A stretch of 64,000 nt of DNA from [Phialemoniopsis] sp. UDSM-2020 (Eukaryota > Ascomycota > Sordariomycetes > Thyridiales > Thyridiaceae), in assembly GCA_018873225.1 (NCBI GenBank), contig JAEILZ010000007.1, positions 310,001-374,000 of the forward strand, given 5' to 3'. The notes beneath the pieces are model-generated. The model was not told the DNA's origin and searched no databases. It worked only from the letters and a program-made list of their open reading frames with translations. Both the position numbers and the translations under genes were made by a program. Shown here in pieces: positions 1 to 11,342 of this stretch (the stretch's first letter is position 1; every line of letters begins with the position of its first letter).

Positions 1-10
1 CCATGGCTAG

Positions 11-3000
11 GTCTTGATCAGCATGTCCGCGATCCGCACCAGCAAGCGTCTGCGCACCACGTTCCTTCAGCAAACGCTGCGACAAGAGATAGGTTACTTT
101 GATTCTGCAGAAGCAGGCTCCATCACGGGACACGTCACGACAAACGTCAATCTCGTCAATCAAGGCATCTCCGAGAAGCTTGGTCTGACAATCCAGGCCG
201 TGTCGACTTTCGTGACCGCCTTCATTATCGCCTTCATCATACAGTGGAAGCTGACGCTCATCACAATCGCCGTTGTACCCACCATCTTGATCGTAACTGC
301 GATATGCATGGTCATCGACACCAAGCAGGAGAATCAGATCATGGCCATCTACGCTCAGGCCGGAAGGCTGGCCGAGGAGATTCTGTCCAGCATCCGAAAC
401 GTCCACGCTTTCTGGGCTTTTGAAAAGCTGTCGAGCAAGTATGAGGGTATTCTGGATGACGCAAGAGCCGTTGGCATGAAGAAGAGCCCCAACTATGCGG
501 TGCTGTTCTCTGTGGAGTTTTTCTGTATCTTTTCCGGATATGGCCTTGCCTTCTGGCAGGGCATCCGGATGTTCCACAGCGGAGAGATCACACAGCCTGG
601 TAGTATCGTGACGTAAGTCATATTCACGTACCCATGTCTTCTAGCCCCAGCTAACACGGCACAGTGTTATTTTCGCAGTTATCGTCGCGGCTCAAGCGCT
701 CACCATCATCGCACCACAACTGGTCGTGCTGTCAAAAGCCACCGCTGCCGCCCAAGCTCTTTTCGAGGTAATAGACAGGGACTCTGCCATCGACCCTCTA
801 TCTGAAAGCGGATCAGCCCCTGATAGCTGCGAGGGTGATATCCAACTGAAGGACGTGGACTTCTCCTACCCGTCTCGCCCAGGAGTTCAAATCCTGAAGC
901 AGTTGACACTGTCGATTCCAGCCAAGAGAGTGACTGCTATCGTCGGAGCCAGTGGATCGGGGAAGAGCACAATCATTGGTCTTTTGGAGAGGTGGTTCAC
1001 ACCTGCTGCAGGGTCTATCAGGCTAGATGGCCGTGAACTGCATGACTACAATCTGAAATGGCTGCGTACAAATGTGCGTCTGGTCCAGCAGGCAAGTCAC
1101 TATATCCATGCTCTTACCCGAAGATGCACATATACTGACACATCATAGGAACCAATTCTATTCCGCGGCAGCATCTTCTGGAATGTCGCAAATGGCTTGG
1201 CCGGTACTGAAGCGATGAACCTGCCGGAGGACGAGAAGAGGGCGAAAGTCGAGGAAGCATGTCGAGCCGCCTACGCACACGAGTTCATCGAAAAACTGCC
1301 TCAAGTAAGTCAGCTCACGAGTTTTAAACTAGATGCAAGGCGCTAATGTTTCTGGGAAGGGCTACGACACAGTCATTGGCGAACGGGGCGCCATGTTATC
1401 TGGCGGCCAGAAGCAGCGCATTGCCATCGCCCGGAGTATCATTTCCAACCCCAAGGTTCTGCTCTTAGACGAAGCAACGAGTGCGCTCGACCCGAGCGCG
1501 GAGAAGATAGTCCAAAAGGCCCTGAACAATGTGTCCGCCGACCGCACCATGGTCGTCATCGCGCACCGACTGTCTACCATCCGCGACGCCGATAACATCG
1601 TTGTCATGTCCGGCGGCACGATTGTCGAGCAGGGTACCCATGAGGCTCTTATTGCAGCCGACGGGGCCTATGCCCGACTTGTCCGGGCTCAGGATCTTAA
1701 AGGTGGAGATGACGAGGACGAGGAGACCGAAAAGACCGAAGTCGCCTCCAAGGTGAAGCTTCACATGAGCAAGACGAAATCGGCAACACGGAGCGAGCGT
1801 GCACTCCCCAAGTCGCAGTGGGATGGCACCCAAGGAAAGCAGCGGAATTTGATAAGCTCTTTATGCATCATTGTTGCCGAGAAGAGGTCCCTCTGGGTAC
1901 CATTCACGTTCCTTGCGATAGGCTCTGCCTGCGGAGGTGAGTTCTGGACAGTTCCGCCAAATCGGATGAGCAACTGACAACGTCATAATAGGTGCCACTT
2001 ACCCTGCCCTTGCCATCATCTTCTCCCACATCATGGAAGCATTCAGTCTCACCGGGTCCGCCATACTAGAGAGGGGCAACTTCTATGCGCTCATGTTCTT
2101 CGTGGTGGCTCTGGGGAATCTTGTTCTTTACGCAGTCCTCGGCTGGGTATGCAACGTTGTCGCTCAGGTAAGAACGAAATCCCCAAGTCCAATAAGCTGA
2201 GGGTGACTAATGCGGATGTGCTCCCAGATCGTCATCAAAGAGTATCGCCTCGAGCTGTTTAGGCTCATATTGAAGCAAGACATTGCCTTCTTCGACAAGC
2301 CACGCAACTCAACCGGTGCCTTGGCTTCCCGGCTCTCGACGGAGCCGACCCATCTGCAAGAGCTGCTGTCCATGAACATCGGCCTCATTTTAATCATCAT
2401 TATTAACTTGTTGTCAAGCTGCATCCTTGCCATTGCATATGGCTGGAAGCTCGGCCTGGTCCTATCGCTAGGAGCCATTCCGCCCTTGGTACTCTCTGGG
2501 TACTTGCGGATCCGGCTCGAGTTCAAGCTAGACGCAGACACGTCGAAGTGGTTCGCAGACAGTGCGGGCATAGCTTCCGAGGCCGTCCTCGCCATCCGTA
2601 CCGTGGCGTCCCTCGCACTGGAGCAGGATATCATTGACAACTTCAAGGGAAGCTTGGATCAAATTGCCGCCAGGTCGATCGCAAGCTTGGGGTGGACCAT
2701 GTTGTGGTACGCCTTGAGCCAGTCCATCTCATTTCTGGCCATGGCTTTAGGTTTCTGGTAAGCATCATTTCAGTCAAGGCAACATATTTCGAGCCGGATA
2801 GCGGGTTCTAACAAGGAACAGGTATGGCGGTCAACTTGTCTCGACTGGAGAGTACACGCCAACCCAGTTCTATGTTGTCTTTATTGCCACGATCTTTTCC
2901 GGAGAGGCAGCAGCAACATTCTTCACATACAGCACCAGTGAGTCGGCTTCCCCAGATCCTCGAAGGGACATCTCTGCTAAACATTTGGGTAGGTATCACC

Positions 3001-3961
3001 AAGGCCTCGAATGCCGCCAACCATGTGTTTCAGCTTCGGGACTCTGTGCGCTCCGAGATGAACCAGGAGTACGATGCGTCAACGGAGAAACCACGAGAAG
3101 GTGGCCCTGAGCTGTCTTGCGACAAGCTGGAGTTTGCGTATCCGCAGAGGCCGAATACCCGAGTCCTCAAGGGTATTTCCCTCAACGTAAGCATTGGCAT
3201 CCTTGTATGATTAATCTCAAAAGCGCCTTCTGCTAACGCATGATTTCCAGGTGGAACCGGGCCAGTTTGTCGCCTTTGTCGGTGCGTCTGGTTGCGGCAA
3301 GACAACCATGATCGGACTCTTGGAAAGGTTCTACGATCCGTCGAACGGCACATTATGCTATGACGGGAAGGATGTCGGTCAGATCCAGCTAGGCCAGTAC
3401 CGCAGTGAGATCGCGCTTGTTCAGCAGGAACCAATTCTCTACCAAGGATCGATACGAGAGAACATCCTGATGGGGTTAGACGACAGCAAACTACGAGACG
3501 GCGTACCCGAAGAAGAGGTCCTCGAGGCTTGCCGGCAGGCGAATATCGAGACCTTCATCTCTTCATTGCCAGAAGGTCTGAACACGGCGTGCGGCTCTCA
3601 GGGGCTGCAGCTCTCTGGTGGTCAGCGACAGCGAATCGCTATCGCTCGAGCCCTGATAAGAAAACCGCGTCTGCTGCTCCTAGATGAAGCGACGAGTAGT
3701 CTGGACACAGAGTCCGAGAGGATCGTACAAGAGGCCCTCGAGGCAGCGGCCAAGGGAGAGACGGATCAAGGCGGCAACGCTGCTAGGCTGCGGACCACGG
3801 TGGCCGTGGCACATCGACTTTCTACTATTAAGGGGGCAGACAAGATATTTGTCTTTGCCGAAGGACGGATTGTGGAGAGCGGGAGCCACGAAGATCTTAT
3901 TGCCCGAAGAGGAATGTATTATGACATGTGTTTGGGACAGTCGCTCGACAGAGCTGTGTAA
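11..3961 (+). CDS. ABC-B (MDR/Pmd1-like) full transporter, 5' truncated by window
   Basis: This is an ATP-driven membrane exporter of the TMD-NBD-TMD-NBD type, probably in the plasma membrane. An in-frame stop at 8-10 shows that the window opens inside an intron (acceptor near 10), so earlier exons with the first helices lie outside. Exons by frame continuity: 11-612, 665-1091, 1149-1304, 1360-1936, 1992-2167, 2228-2757, 2822-2937, 2993-3186, 3251-3961. NBD1 shows Walker [10 protein letters not shown], signature [10 protein letters not shown], Walker [12 protein letters not shown] and H-loop AHRLST. NBD2 has [30 protein letters not shown] and AHRLST. Both ATP sites therefore look complete. 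The second intron (1092-1148) has a GC donor. The acceptor at 1359 is preferred to the nearer AG at 1332 because it restores the usual LPQ-GYDT junction and has CTAAT upstream. The substrate cannot be told; drug or metabolite efflux is the family role. Confidence 0.93.
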
Positions 3962-6287
3962 GATTATGGTAATATAGACTAGAAGATCTCAACTTGATAT
4001 GCTCGTACATAGCTATACAGAGAAGTATCCACTCAGATCTCAAGAGATTGTTCTTTGGACCTTGATGCTTGATTCAGAAGCTACTGGAACGTCTGCTAGA
4101 GTCCTCGATGATGCTGTGACATCACCGGCATCCATCGAAGGATGTGGGAGTACAACGTCCAACAGCGAGCTAATACAAATGTGGTGTGAAATCTGGTCTT
4201 TCCGCACGCAGGCCCACACCCGACCACCGGACCAGTCCTCCTTTCTCGGCCGACATACGTCCTCGCCCGGGAGCATTGGGCGAACCAGGCGGTTTAGTCG
4301 TGCTCACGAGTGTCTTAGCAGGATTGAAGTCTTGCGCCTACTGGCTGCTGACGTACGGCTGAGCTCGTTAGGGCTCGGCGTTGTAAAGCCACTTTAATGC
4401 GGCTGGCGGCTGACAGTTGAGGTCGGTGGGAACGGTCAGAAGCTGTACGACATACCACCCAGTATGTCTGACCGCCATGTGTCAGCCAAACTGAAGCAGA
4501 CGTTTGGACGGACATCTTGACAATCGTGAAATACACAATGGCTAAGACCAGATCACACAAGAGAGCGCAGCCACTGAAAGTAGTCTCGTTGAGCTTCGAG
4601 CAACCAACCCTTGCTCAACGAAATTTTATCACGTTCCCCCCTTTTACAGAGAGTCTCCTCTCTATATCCTACGTCTCACGTCAACGGAGCCATCAACAAG
4701 CCTCCGTATTGGCAAACTGGGGCTCATCCAAGACAGATGACCGTCACATTCTTGCCAAGAGAGTAAGCCAGCAGGTTTTCTGCCCGAACAGTCGCTGTCA
4801 CGGGCCTCTCGTACCCTGCATCTTACCTGATGGCTACTACTTTGCATCATAGGTCCGCCGCCAGTGCCATCTAGCAGTTCCGTCCAGTGGTAAGCTTTAA
4901 CACGGGTAGGATGAAAAGTTGTTGACCATCGACAGCAGGCCTTCACAAGCCACAAGAACCTGTACAAGAAGAGCCGGAACACGAGATAATTGGGACAATT
5001 GTTGCAGTAATGAGTCCTGCCATGACTTTACCCGTAGGATCACGGCGTGGTAGCATTCATGTGAATGTGACGCAGTGAGGTCAGCCGATTTTCCCATTCC
5101 ATGCTCAACCCTGATGAGCCCTGTCATGATGGCTTGTAAGGCATTGAGACCCCTTTTCGCATCGCCCAACTATCACACCCGAGCGAACATCCTGGCCTAT
5201 AGCAGCCAATGCGGTCCAGGCGAGCATTTGCAAAACTTGCAATCACACCAATCGGCCACATTCTTTGTCTCGAGAAATTTGTTGCGGTGAGGCAGATACC
5301 GAGTTCCGATGCCGGGCCCGTGTCCATGCCAACCAACCAGTATGAGACAGTCAGCCAAAAGCAATGACGCGCCCCGTGCTTCTATATTTAGGATCTGGTT
5401 ACTTTGTACGCAGGGGGGAATTGCGTCGGGAGATTTGCCGGGTGACATATTCGCTTGGCATATCTGCCAAAAGGTTTAGCCCCAGAGACTGGACAAGACT
5501 GGTCATGGGCTGCAAAGTCTGGTAGAGTCGGGATCGGCAGCCAATACGAGAAACCCTCGAAAACAGCCACCGCTTTAGGCCTTGACGGAACGTCAAGCCC
5601 AGACATGCAGACATCCACATTCATCAGCCCAGAAAAGATCGACGGGAGGCTAACCCGCTAAAAGCGACCCCAGCATGCCACGCGGGGATGGACAGCAGCT
5701 TCGAATGGCTGTCAATTCCCGGTAAGACGGCTCAATCCTCAGCCCTTTCCAGCGTCGGCCAAGCCTGGGCACATCCTGCCATTGGCCGCGATGGTACTGA
5801 CTGGTGCTGCCACGACTGAAACAGCCAGACTCGCTGGCCGAACAGCTGAGCCTGAGATAACGTCACACTCGCCTAGCCAAGCAAACCAAGCTCGTGTTGC
5901 AATCCTCACCCCCCAAGATCGCCCCTGATCCCTCGCAAACACACAAAATGATGCCGTTTTGGGCCAGTGGAAGACGCCGTCCTTGTCCCTGACAGGCCAG
6001 AAATTTGTTCCCCGCACTGCTTAAATCGACGCCCCGTAAATGAATCGTGCATCCGCTTCCGAGATGAGCAACCAGGATTCCAGTCCATTTCCAAGGGTTC
6101 AAGATCGCCGTTTTCTGTCTCGGGTGACACGGAATGGCCAAAACAAAAAGGACATTCGGGATTTTTCTATATATATGTAGATCGTCTTCCTAGACACCCT
6201 CTCAATATCATGTCTTCGCCGCTATCCCACAGCTTCAGCTCCAATTTCAGTCGTTGATCATATTGTAATACATCCACCACGATCACC
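3962..6287. other. Intergenic region, 2.3 kb
   Basis: No coding exon with recognisable family content, RNA gene or mobile element was seen on either strand. Open frames of 70-130 codons here lack splice-supported continuation. The last 150 bases form the promoter of the cysteine-rich gene. Confidence 0.6.
6168..6177 (+). promoter_or_regulatory. TATA-like element of the cysteine-rich secreted protein gene
   Basis: A run of alternating T and A lies about 115 bp before the ATG at 6288. It is followed by a pyrimidine-rich stretch typical of fungal transcript starts. Confidence 0.45.
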
Positions 6288-6995
6288 ATGAAGATCTTCG
6301 CTACTGCACTCCTGTTTGTCGGGTACGTATGAAATGCCGATCCTGTCAGCCCCTTTCTCCCCATGCCCCGTCTACCCTTTCCCATACATACACATACGTC
6401 GTCTCACAAGCTGACACCTACGACCCTTCGTGCCTACAGCTCCGGCATGCTCGCCGCCGCCGCCGACGAGGCCGGCTACCCCGTCGTCTGCCCGACCGTC
6501 ACCGTGCACTCGCGCTGCTCGACCTGCGCCGTGCCCATGTGCATGGCCATGTCGACCCTGAGCCAGCCCTGCGGCTGCACCGGCGCCCCCGCCACCACGA
6601 CCGTCGCCCACGCCTGCGGCGCCGACGACGCCTGCCAGCCCGGCGGCTGCGCGGGCACCTCGTGGTCCATCGTCCCCGCCGCCGCGACCTGCGGCAACGG
6701 CAACGGCAACGGGCCCGCGTGCCCGACCATCACCTCGACCGTCCTGCCCGAGGGCTGCACGCCGACCCTGCCCGGCCCGTCCCCCTGCGCCGAGCTCGCC
6801 TGCGCCCAGATCGAGTCGGTCACGCTGCCCTGCGACTGCGTCGGCGTCAACACGCCCGCCGTGCCGACGACCACCGTCACCGGCCCTTGCACGTGCCGCT
6901 CGGGCTGCCAGACGTTCAGCAGCGTCGCGTACCTGCCCTGCCCGGCCAAGCCGACTGTTACTCCCGTAGGTGATGGACCCGGCTGCAAGGCGTGA
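6288..6995 (+). CDS. Small secreted cysteine-rich protein with internal repeat
   Basis: The exons are 6288-6322 and 6440-6995, with an intron of 117 nt, giving 196 residues. The spliced N-terminus (MKIFATALLFVGSGMLAAAA) is a clear signal peptide, and the intron falls inside it. Without splicing the signal is lost, which supports the model. The mature part has 21 cysteines (about 12%) and no membrane segment. It holds two diverged repeats. Each starts with a CPT-[VI]-T motif, contains spaced Cys and a P-C-x-C motif, and ends with a Thr/Val-rich TTV segment before a Pro-Cys or Ala-Cys pair; a third partial unit with PCTC and GC follows. Codons are extremely GC3-rich. No enzymatic motif is visible. 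A cell-wall or extracellular role, or an effector-like one, is possible; disulfide bonding is inferred from the Cys count. No named family was recognised. Confidence 0.82.
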
Positions 6996-7442
6996 ACTCA
7001 GAGATGATTGAGATTTGTTGATGTTGATTTGTTTCTTTCTTCTGATTTCTAGGTTTAAACTTTGCGTGGAGTACTGCTTTGCATTGCTTTTAGTCAAATA
7101 CCGAGACATTCATTCGAAAACGGCGATTCCCTAGCTGGCATATCCCGGTGCTGGGTTGATGGGTAGTTGTGGGACAAAGGTTTGGGGTTCACTTCATGAT
7201 TCACGGAGTTATGTTGAATGAAGGCATGAGACGAGGTTTCATATTTGGCTTCATGCACAAGAATGTTGTCTGCTTGGGACATTCGTGGAACATCCATGTT
7301 TTTATTCAGAACCAATTACAAAGGAATTGAACACAAACACCAACCCCTTCTATTGAGAAACTCCAGTCTATATCCAACGCCATATTGTAGTTAAAGCAGT
7401 ATTGAAACGCAACCAACCTTAGGCGCGTTCATTCGCACCTGA

Positions 7443-8144
7443 TCAAGGGTCGAAGATCATCTCCGAAGGCCGCCGCTCAGCCGGAACGACAGGCAACCCC
7501 AAACGTGCCCTCCAGTAAGACTGCTGAGTCCAGGCCGCAGCGATGCCGATGCACCTCGACACTCCGCCGTCTTCGTCGCGCGTCAAAGCGTCATGAATCT
7601 GCTCGGCCGCCTCGCGCACCTTGTGAGCGGGCTTCCTCGCCAGCCAGTCGATCCTCTCGATGAGGTCGGTCCAGTGCCTCACAAGCTCTGCATCCTTTGT
7701 CTCCTGCAGATGCCTCACCTTGAGAACCCACCTACCCCGCCTCTCGTACAGGCTCACGCAGAGCCTCTCGTCCCGCGGGAACTGGCCCTGCAGGTACGCC
7801 TCCAGCTGCGCCATGTGGCCTGCCTTGTACAGCAGGGCCAGGCGGGCCTTCTCCGTGGCGTCCATGTTGTCGGGGATGCAGGACTCTGCTCCACCGGCGT
7901 GCGGCTCAGTCAGTGGAGTGACGTCCGACCGTGTGGCGAAGGCGGCGTGCGTCTTCAGAGGCAGACAGTCTGGGTGATTGTCCTTGCGCTCCGGGCAGAG
8001 GGTGAAGAGGAAGGGCTCTAGGACGTAGAGGAGCGTGATGAAGCGCTGGACGTAGGACATGCGCACGGTGGTGACGTCGAAGCGTATGTGGTGGCCCCTT
8101 GCGGCGCCTCCGAACAGGATGTTCTCTGAAGATGAATCAGCCAT
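7443..8144 (-). CDS. Hypothetical protein, possibly amidoligase-like C-terminal region
   Basis: This is a single uninterrupted frame of 233 residues. It has no signal peptide or membrane helix. Residues about 18-70 (HIRFDVTTV, then a helix ending in LEPFLF and a Cys-Leu-Pro-Leu motif) recall the region after the HVH motif in fungal putative amidoligases, from memory of the family. The histidine motif itself is not intact. The second half is charged and helical (Arg, Glu, Trp-rich) with no motif I recognise. If the comparison holds, this is a truncated or diverged copy lacking the N-terminal catalytic half; no upstream exon was found. The Met context and the stop at 7443 are clean. Confidence 0.55.
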   Translation of the reverse strand: MADSSSENILFGGAARGHHIRFDVTTVRMSYVQRFITLLYVLEPFLFTLCPERKDNHPDCLPLKTHAAFATRSDVTPLTEPHAGGAESCIPDNMDATEKARLALLYKAGHMAQLEAYLQGQFPRDERLCVSLYERRGRWVLKVRHLQETKDAELVRHWTDLIERIDWLARKPAHKVREAAEQIHDALTRDEDGGVSRCIGIAAAWTQQSYWRARLGLPVVPAERRPSEMIFDP

Positions 8145-8680
8145 TGTGATGGATAAAAGCAGTGTGCGCGCGTAGGGAATTGTTTGTCTCTATGCAAATC
8201 TTCAGCATCAACAGGTGGAAGCTTCTGGCCTATTTATGAACAGCATGATGCATACGACAAGGCCATGAGGTGGTGAACAATTCGAGGATGTGACACAGCC
8301 CGTGTGCATTGCTCACTGACCAAGCGCTTTGTGCAAGTCATGAATGTAAGGTGTTGTTCATGGACAATATGCCGGAGAGATGAAAGGATAAATGAAACAA
8401 AGATATGTCGTAATCGAGGGACAATGCTGCTTCCGATTGCGTTTGAAAACAAAGAGCGTTGAACTAGTTGTTCAACATTAGCACAAAGAAACCGAGAAAA
8501 CCCTACGATTCGATTGTGAAATGCATTGGAATTTTACCGTACTTGTTATTGGAAGCACATGTTCAGGCATAGTCGAGGAGTTGAATTAAGCAGAGTAGCC
8601 TGAGGTTCTATTCTGTAAGAACAGTAACTAACATGCGATGACATGATTTCCACCTCTTCAGTAATTGACCATAATAGAAA
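8145..8680. other. Intergenic region
   Basis: This holds the upstream region of the gene ending at 7443 and the 3' flank of the esterase gene on the minus strand. It is moderately AT-rich and shows no further gene. Confidence 0.5.
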
Positions 8681-11251
8681 CTAGATGCCCATCATGTTCA
8701 GCGAGAGCGTCGAGTTCTTCTGGACAAGCTCATACAGCTTCTTGAAGCTCTCGTCGGCCCAAATGTCATGATCCTCAGTGCTGCGCGTCACGCTACGCTT
8801 CTTACCACCGACGGTGATCTCGCCACCGGATCCCGGGATGCCTCCGATCGAAGTTGCCTTGCCATTCAGGGTGCCCGTCATCGGGGTGTAGGTCACGACC
8901 CAGGTGCCGTAGCGGTGGCCCGAGATCAGCCCGCCGACCGTGTAAGAGGTTCCGGACGCGCCGACAATGTTGATGAACGCGCCGGGCGTGTCCTGGTCCC
9001 AGACGATGACGCCGTAGCGCTCCACGGCGTATCCGGTGACGGCAGACCAGGTGATCTGGATGCTGTTGGAGCCCACAGCCGTGGACGTGATCTTGCTCGG
9101 GGGCGGGGCAGTCTTGGGGTCCGCAGTGGCGTACACAGAGCCAGACCAGGCCGACATGGCGGTGTGGTCGCCCACAGTGGCGACCTGGTACTCCCACTCC
9201 TGACCCTTTGCCACCCAGGTATTGACGCTGGCCGTGGTAGAGGGGTAGACAGCACCGCTGGACCACCAGTCGGCCATGCCCTTGATGCGAGACCGGATGT
9301 AATAGCCTCTAGCATTCTCGGCCATGGCCCAAGCGGTCATGATGCCCTCGTTGATGGCCTGGGCAGTCACCCTCCCGGGCGTGGCGACGATGCGCGCCGG
9401 CGCACTGCCAGGGACGACAAAGTCGTTGCACTGGAAGCCGAAGCTGCTCTTCATGACGCCGGCGAACGACTGCGCGATGCGGTACTCGCCCATGGCGCTC
9501 GGGTGCAGGCCGTCGTAGCCGTTGGGGCAGTCGGCGGGCTTGCAGCCGTAGTTGGAGTTGACGTCGACGTAGGCGATGGGCGACTCGTAGCGGAACCAGC
9601 CATGGATGGTGGCGCGCAGCTGCGAGTTGTACTGCGCCGTGTTGGCGACGAGGTCGTCGCGGCCGTTGATGAAGGTGCGGTCGACGACGTTGCCGACGAG
9701 GATGTTGACGTTGGGCTTGGCCTGGCGCGCGTACTCGACGCAGGCGCCCATGTCGCCGATCAGGCCGTCGGGGCCGCTGACGAACCAGCCCATGTCGTTG
9801 AAGCCGAGCAGGAAGAGGATGTAGTCGGGCTGGTGGGTGGCGACCCAGTCCTTGATGGTCGCCTTGACCTGCTTGGCCTGCCTGCCCCACCACGCGCCGT
9901 GACCAGAAGAGTAGAAGTCGCTCGAGACACCCGAGTTGTAGTTGCCGGTGGTCGTAGGGGTATCCTCCGACGCCTGCCCGGGGAAAGGAGGCGGCGAAGG
10001 CTCGGCCGCACTCTGGGGAACGGGGCCATGGGTACCGCTGTAGGGTCCAACGAACTTGGCCTTGGTGTAGCTGTTGGCCTTCACTATAACAAAAAATATC
10101 ATCAGTTAGTCATGTGGACTTTTGCCGATGTCATGAGTCGCTTCAATCTGCAAGGATGGGGACTTACGCCACTCGAAGATCCGGTAGCGCCAGGTGTAGT
10201 CGCTCTCCATTCCGTGCGAGATGGAGTCTCCGACAACCATGATCTTGACCTCGTTGAACTTGGAGGGCCCAGTGGGCGGAGTGGTGCTGCCGCCGGGGAT
10301 GTCCTGGTTGGCGTCGTTGATGCAGGGGACGGCGCAGTCACCACCCCAGACCACACCGTTGTTGCTGAACTGGTCCTTGACGCCCATGTCGCACATTCCG
10401 CGGCAGTCCGAGTGGTAGTAGCAGTCGGACTGGACGCCCTGGGATTCTGTATACCGGTCTTGTCAGATATCGCTCGCTCTCTGCCATAGTAATTGGACAC
10501 ACTTACGCCAGGCGTTCAGGATGAGGTTGTAACCATTGCGGTAGAAGATGAACTGGGGGTTGCACAGTCCTTCGATGTGGCACTTCTGAGTACCCTTGAT
10601 CCCACTCCAGGCATACCCATCGGTGGCAGTGAACTGAGTACTCCAGGACCCAAGAGCTTTATCCGTGAAGAACATGACGGGCGGCGCCGTGCTGGCGGGG
10701 TTGATCCATCCCTTGCTGAAGAGGAGAAAGACAGATGTTAGTACAGGCGTTACACTTAGATGTAGCCTCTCGCAGCGGACTTACTTCGTCGAGGAGTCGG
10801 TATCGGGACTGTTTGTGCCTTTGGGGTATGACTTGATCTTCTCTTCACCACCGCTGTGGGTGGTGAACTTGATGCGGCACTGCTCGGGGCTGTTCCAGAT
10901 GGCAGGATCGACTTGCAGGGCACGATCGAGGTCTCCGGCAAGCTTGAGCGCGAATCCAGCCGCGTCGACGATCCCTTCCGAGAGGAACTCGGCGAAGAAA
11001 CCGCCGATGAGGGTGATCAGCTGGACCTGGCGCTTCTCGATCTCGTCCGGCGCGACAAGCTTGTGCTTGCCGTCTTCACCGCGGCCAATGGCGTGAATAT
11101 CGCCGCTGGCCTGGTGCTCGATCGATGCGGCATGCTTGGCTTGCAGCTCGGCGAGGAGGACGGGGTCGGTCACTGGAGTGCCACTGAAGGGCAGCGACGG
11201 CATGGCAGCCGCCAGAGGCGCCAGAGCGGCGAAGATGGCGATAGCTTTCAT
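8681..11251 (-). CDS. Secreted SGNH/GDSL esterase with extra N-terminal domain and FN3-like tail
   Basis: Exons on the minus strand are 11251-10785, 10715-10507, 10446-10168 and 10083-8681, giving 785 residues (2358 nt, exact). The N-terminus is a signal peptide (MKAIAIFAALAPLAAAMPS). Residues about 45-250 form a Cys-containing domain without hydrolase motifs, ending in a Cys-rich linker. The SGNH hydrolase follows: GDSIS with Ser about 300, GFND with Asn about 414, and DGLHPS with Asp about 509 and His about 512, i.e. blocks I, III and V with the full catalytic set. From about 545 to 735 there are two FN3-like beta domains, then a short tail with a KKR basic site. It probably deacylates extracellular carbohydrate or lipid esters; the substrate is unknown. 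The third intron has an ACTAAC branch point. Confidence 0.9.
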
Positions 11252-11335
11252 CTCGCTAGCAGCTCAAGGATTGGACGGCGTAAGCGCTGGAGGAAAGCAA
11301 AAGCTGCATGTTGGAGTGCCGATCCCTATCCAACT

Positions 11336-11342
11336 TATATAA
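11336..11342 (-). promoter_or_regulatory. TATA box of the SGNH esterase gene
   Basis: On the minus strand the sequence reads TATATAA, about 85 bp before the ATG at 11251. The distance is normal for a fungal TATA promoter. Confidence 0.5.

Noticed and set aside
1333..1359. Extra exon segment starting at ATG 1333 of the ABC gene
   Set aside because: It would insert about nine residues into the invariant LPQ-GYDT junction; the segment contains a CTAAT branch point and ends in AAG, so it reads as intron.
6329..7109. Long frames on both strands over the cysteine-rich gene
   Set aside because: Arg-rich or Gly/Ala-rich products are by-products of very high GC3 in the real gene.
8768..10489. Open frame of 573 codons on the plus strand
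   Set aside because: It lies antisense to the SGNH esterase, is rich in Gly, Arg, Val and Ala, and follows the codon bias of the opposite strand; no family content.
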